Shown here in pieces: positions 31,590 to 32,971 of a stretch of DNA of 32,971 nt (positions are counted from its first letter, which is position 1; every line of letters starts with the position of its first letter). The position numbers and the translations under genes are program-made. The notes under the pieces were generated by a model, which searched no databases, was not told the DNA's origin, and worked only from the letters and a program-made list of their open reading frames with translations. Source of the stretch: Gaertneriomyces semiglobifer (lineage: Eukaryota; Chytridiomycota; Chytridiomycetes; Spizellomycetales; Spizellomycetaceae); contig JAHLKF010000054.1 in assembly GCA_025558075.1 (NCBI GenBank), forward strand, positions 1 through 32,971. The letters run 5' to 3'.

Positions 31590-32897
31590 TTACGTGTCCC
31601 ACTCAGTCCCTCCTTCTGATTGTGACTCTTCCTCGTCCAGAAGAGTTAAATCTTGATCTGTGTCCTGACCCTCATCGTCCAGAGGCCCGTCCTCTATATC
31701 TTCAGTTTCAGGTTCTACGGAGTTTCTATTAAGAGGACCAACGGTGCCGGCTTGTGCTCCACGTGCAAGCAGCCGAGTCGCCATTATATGTGATTTACGA
31801 CTGGCCCGTTTTTGTGAGCGCACTTCACGAAGGATGTTAATACTTTGATCCATCAGAATGGTCCAAGATATAACACATTCGTACAAGTCTGTGAACATGT
31901 GTCGGTCATTTTCTTGGCAAGGAATGTTGGCCGAGTCGAATTCATGCATCATAAGGCAACCTAAAAACCAAATGAGATGTGGTACGCGGCGTGACGGCAT
32001 TGTCGCATTCTGTCACACCTGATTGGTATTCCATGATACTGCAAATGATCCGTAACTCTATAGACTGAGCACCGAATGTCATCACGCTGGATGGGACACG
32101 GCGTCTTGTTGATAAATAAAGATGGTGAATGTGATATTGCATGGATGCGAGATTTTGAATGACTTTTCGGCTATCTTCGGAATTCTTCTTTTTCGACGGC
32201 TTGGGTCGTGATCCCTCGAAATAGGCGAGCGGTAGGCTGTCCCGGTCCCTCAAAATGGCCACACCATCTGCTTTTGTTCTTTGTAGGAAAAACAGATTGC
32301 CAATCTCGCCAGATTGCCAACTCGTCTGATTTGCAAAATGATGGCATGATTCCCGAAATATGGGATGAATAAAAGTGCTAAGATGATCACACTCGAGGGT
32401 CTGGCAATTTTTGAGCGGGTTTTGAGGGTTGGCAAACGCACGGCAGCTGAAGGTGCTGACAGTTAGTATTTCGGTCCACATGCATGCAAGTAGGCGATCC
32501 ACGAACTTACTACACTGGTAAAGTTTGCTTGACCACTCGGAACACTTCTGCAAAAACGCGTCCTTGGGCGCCTTCCAGTCATTCACAATATTTTCCCATT
32601 CTTGCACGGGTTTCTCCTCCAGTGTATCAAACTGGTCTATCAGATATTTCCGCGCTGTTTCGGGAAAGAGCTCGTGGAACCTTGTATCGAGCGACTCGCC
32701 GTAACGTTCCGCCAGATCTGAGGGCAGGACGTTCAGATCCTGTGAATGGGCCCGCAAATCTACGACGCGCACGGCATCAGTTCTGCGGGGGAAGATTGAC
32801 TAATCTCATCCAGGACGGGGTTGTCATTGGTCGATTCCGTATCCCATACATCTGATAATAGAATTTTCGCGAGGGACACTTGTGTTTTATCTGACGC
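31590..32897 (-). CDS. Unrecognised protein, 5'-partial, with frame irregularities
   Basis: The gene enters from the right edge; an acceptor (TTTTCTAG) precedes 32897. Coding runs down to 32019, then a clear 58-nt intron (31961-32018, GTGTGA...TTTTTAG) joins 31960-31590, ending in an acidic Glu/Asp/Gln-rich tail. I do not recognise the family. The central part, KADGVAIL...LPLAYFEGSRP, then a long helix and SVMTFGAQSIELRIICSIME, has an Asp (codon 32266-32268) and Glu (codon 32215-32217) arranged as in PD-(D/E)XK nuclease-like folds. Here Ser takes the usual Lys position. That is inference only. Two frame problems are visible. The frame shifts at a C5 run (32787-32791). A perfect-looking intron (32447-32510) shifts frame if removed. 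It may be a decaying gene, or the assembly may carry indels. Confidence 0.5.
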
Positions 32898-32971
32898 CTA
32901 GAAAAAATGGCAAATCATGAGAATTCAGTCGTCGCATGCTGAAATAACGTTGCATACGGCACTTTTGGACG

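Overview
This window is a stretch of nuclear DNA from a eukaryote, most likely an early-diverging (non-Dikarya) fungus. The genes carry spliceosomal introns, mostly 57-110 nt, with GTAAGT-type donors and some CTAAC-type branch points. The gene set combines fungal hallmarks (an Ssk1-type stress response regulator, Ups2-like, Hrd3/Sel1-like and Mtr3 proteins) with two genes I associate mainly with animals and protists and which are rare in yeasts and moulds: a Costars/ABRACL protein and taspase-1. The chytrid or zygomycete-grade placement is an inference from this mix; no rRNA or other taxonomic marker is present. There is no operon structure. Genes were assembled here exon by exon from splice signals and family motifs.

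Layout, left to right. 1-690: low-complexity sequence, no gene seen. 691-4377 (-): SSK1-like receiver protein fused to a membrane-anchored, degenerate histidine-kinase-like region. 5030-5578 (-): small acidic protein, possibly a Chz1-type histone chaperone. 6430-7053 (+): Ups2/PRELI phospholipid-transfer protein. 7623-8840 (-): Ras-like GTPase ending in a CVLL prenylation box. 10109-11511 (+): Gfo/Idh/MocA oxidoreductase. 12336-14855 (+): succinate dehydrogenase flavoprotein, seven exons. 15517-16718 (-): exosome ring subunit Mtr3, seven exons. 17016-20027 (+): Hrd3/SEL1L ER-degradation adaptor, broken by an apparent single-base deletion in a C5 run. 20182-20527 (-): ABRACL/Costars protein. 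20759-22485 (+): taspase-1. 23056-24952 (-): mitochondrial aspartate aminotransferase. 24953-28864: nearly 4 kb without a recognisable gene. 28865-30456 (+): C2H2 zinc-finger protein. 31590-32897 (-): unrecognised gene running off the right edge, with frame problems and a possible PD-(D/E)XK-like core.

Functionally this is a housekeeping neighbourhood: mitochondrial metabolism and membranes (SDHA, aspartate aminotransferase, Ups2), RNA decay (Mtr3), ER quality control (Hrd3), signalling (Ssk1-like, Ras-like) and transcription (zinc finger, taspase). Genes tend to lie in divergent pairs with short shared promoters (MTR3/HRD3, ABRACL/TASP1) and convergent pairs with short shared 3' regions. I see no mobile element, CRISPR array, rRNA or tRNA gene. 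The most notable points are the membrane-anchored pseudo-kinase/receiver fusion, two independent frame breaks at CCCCCG runs, within-gene switches from C-rich to G-rich coding sequence, and the unknown gene at the right edge.
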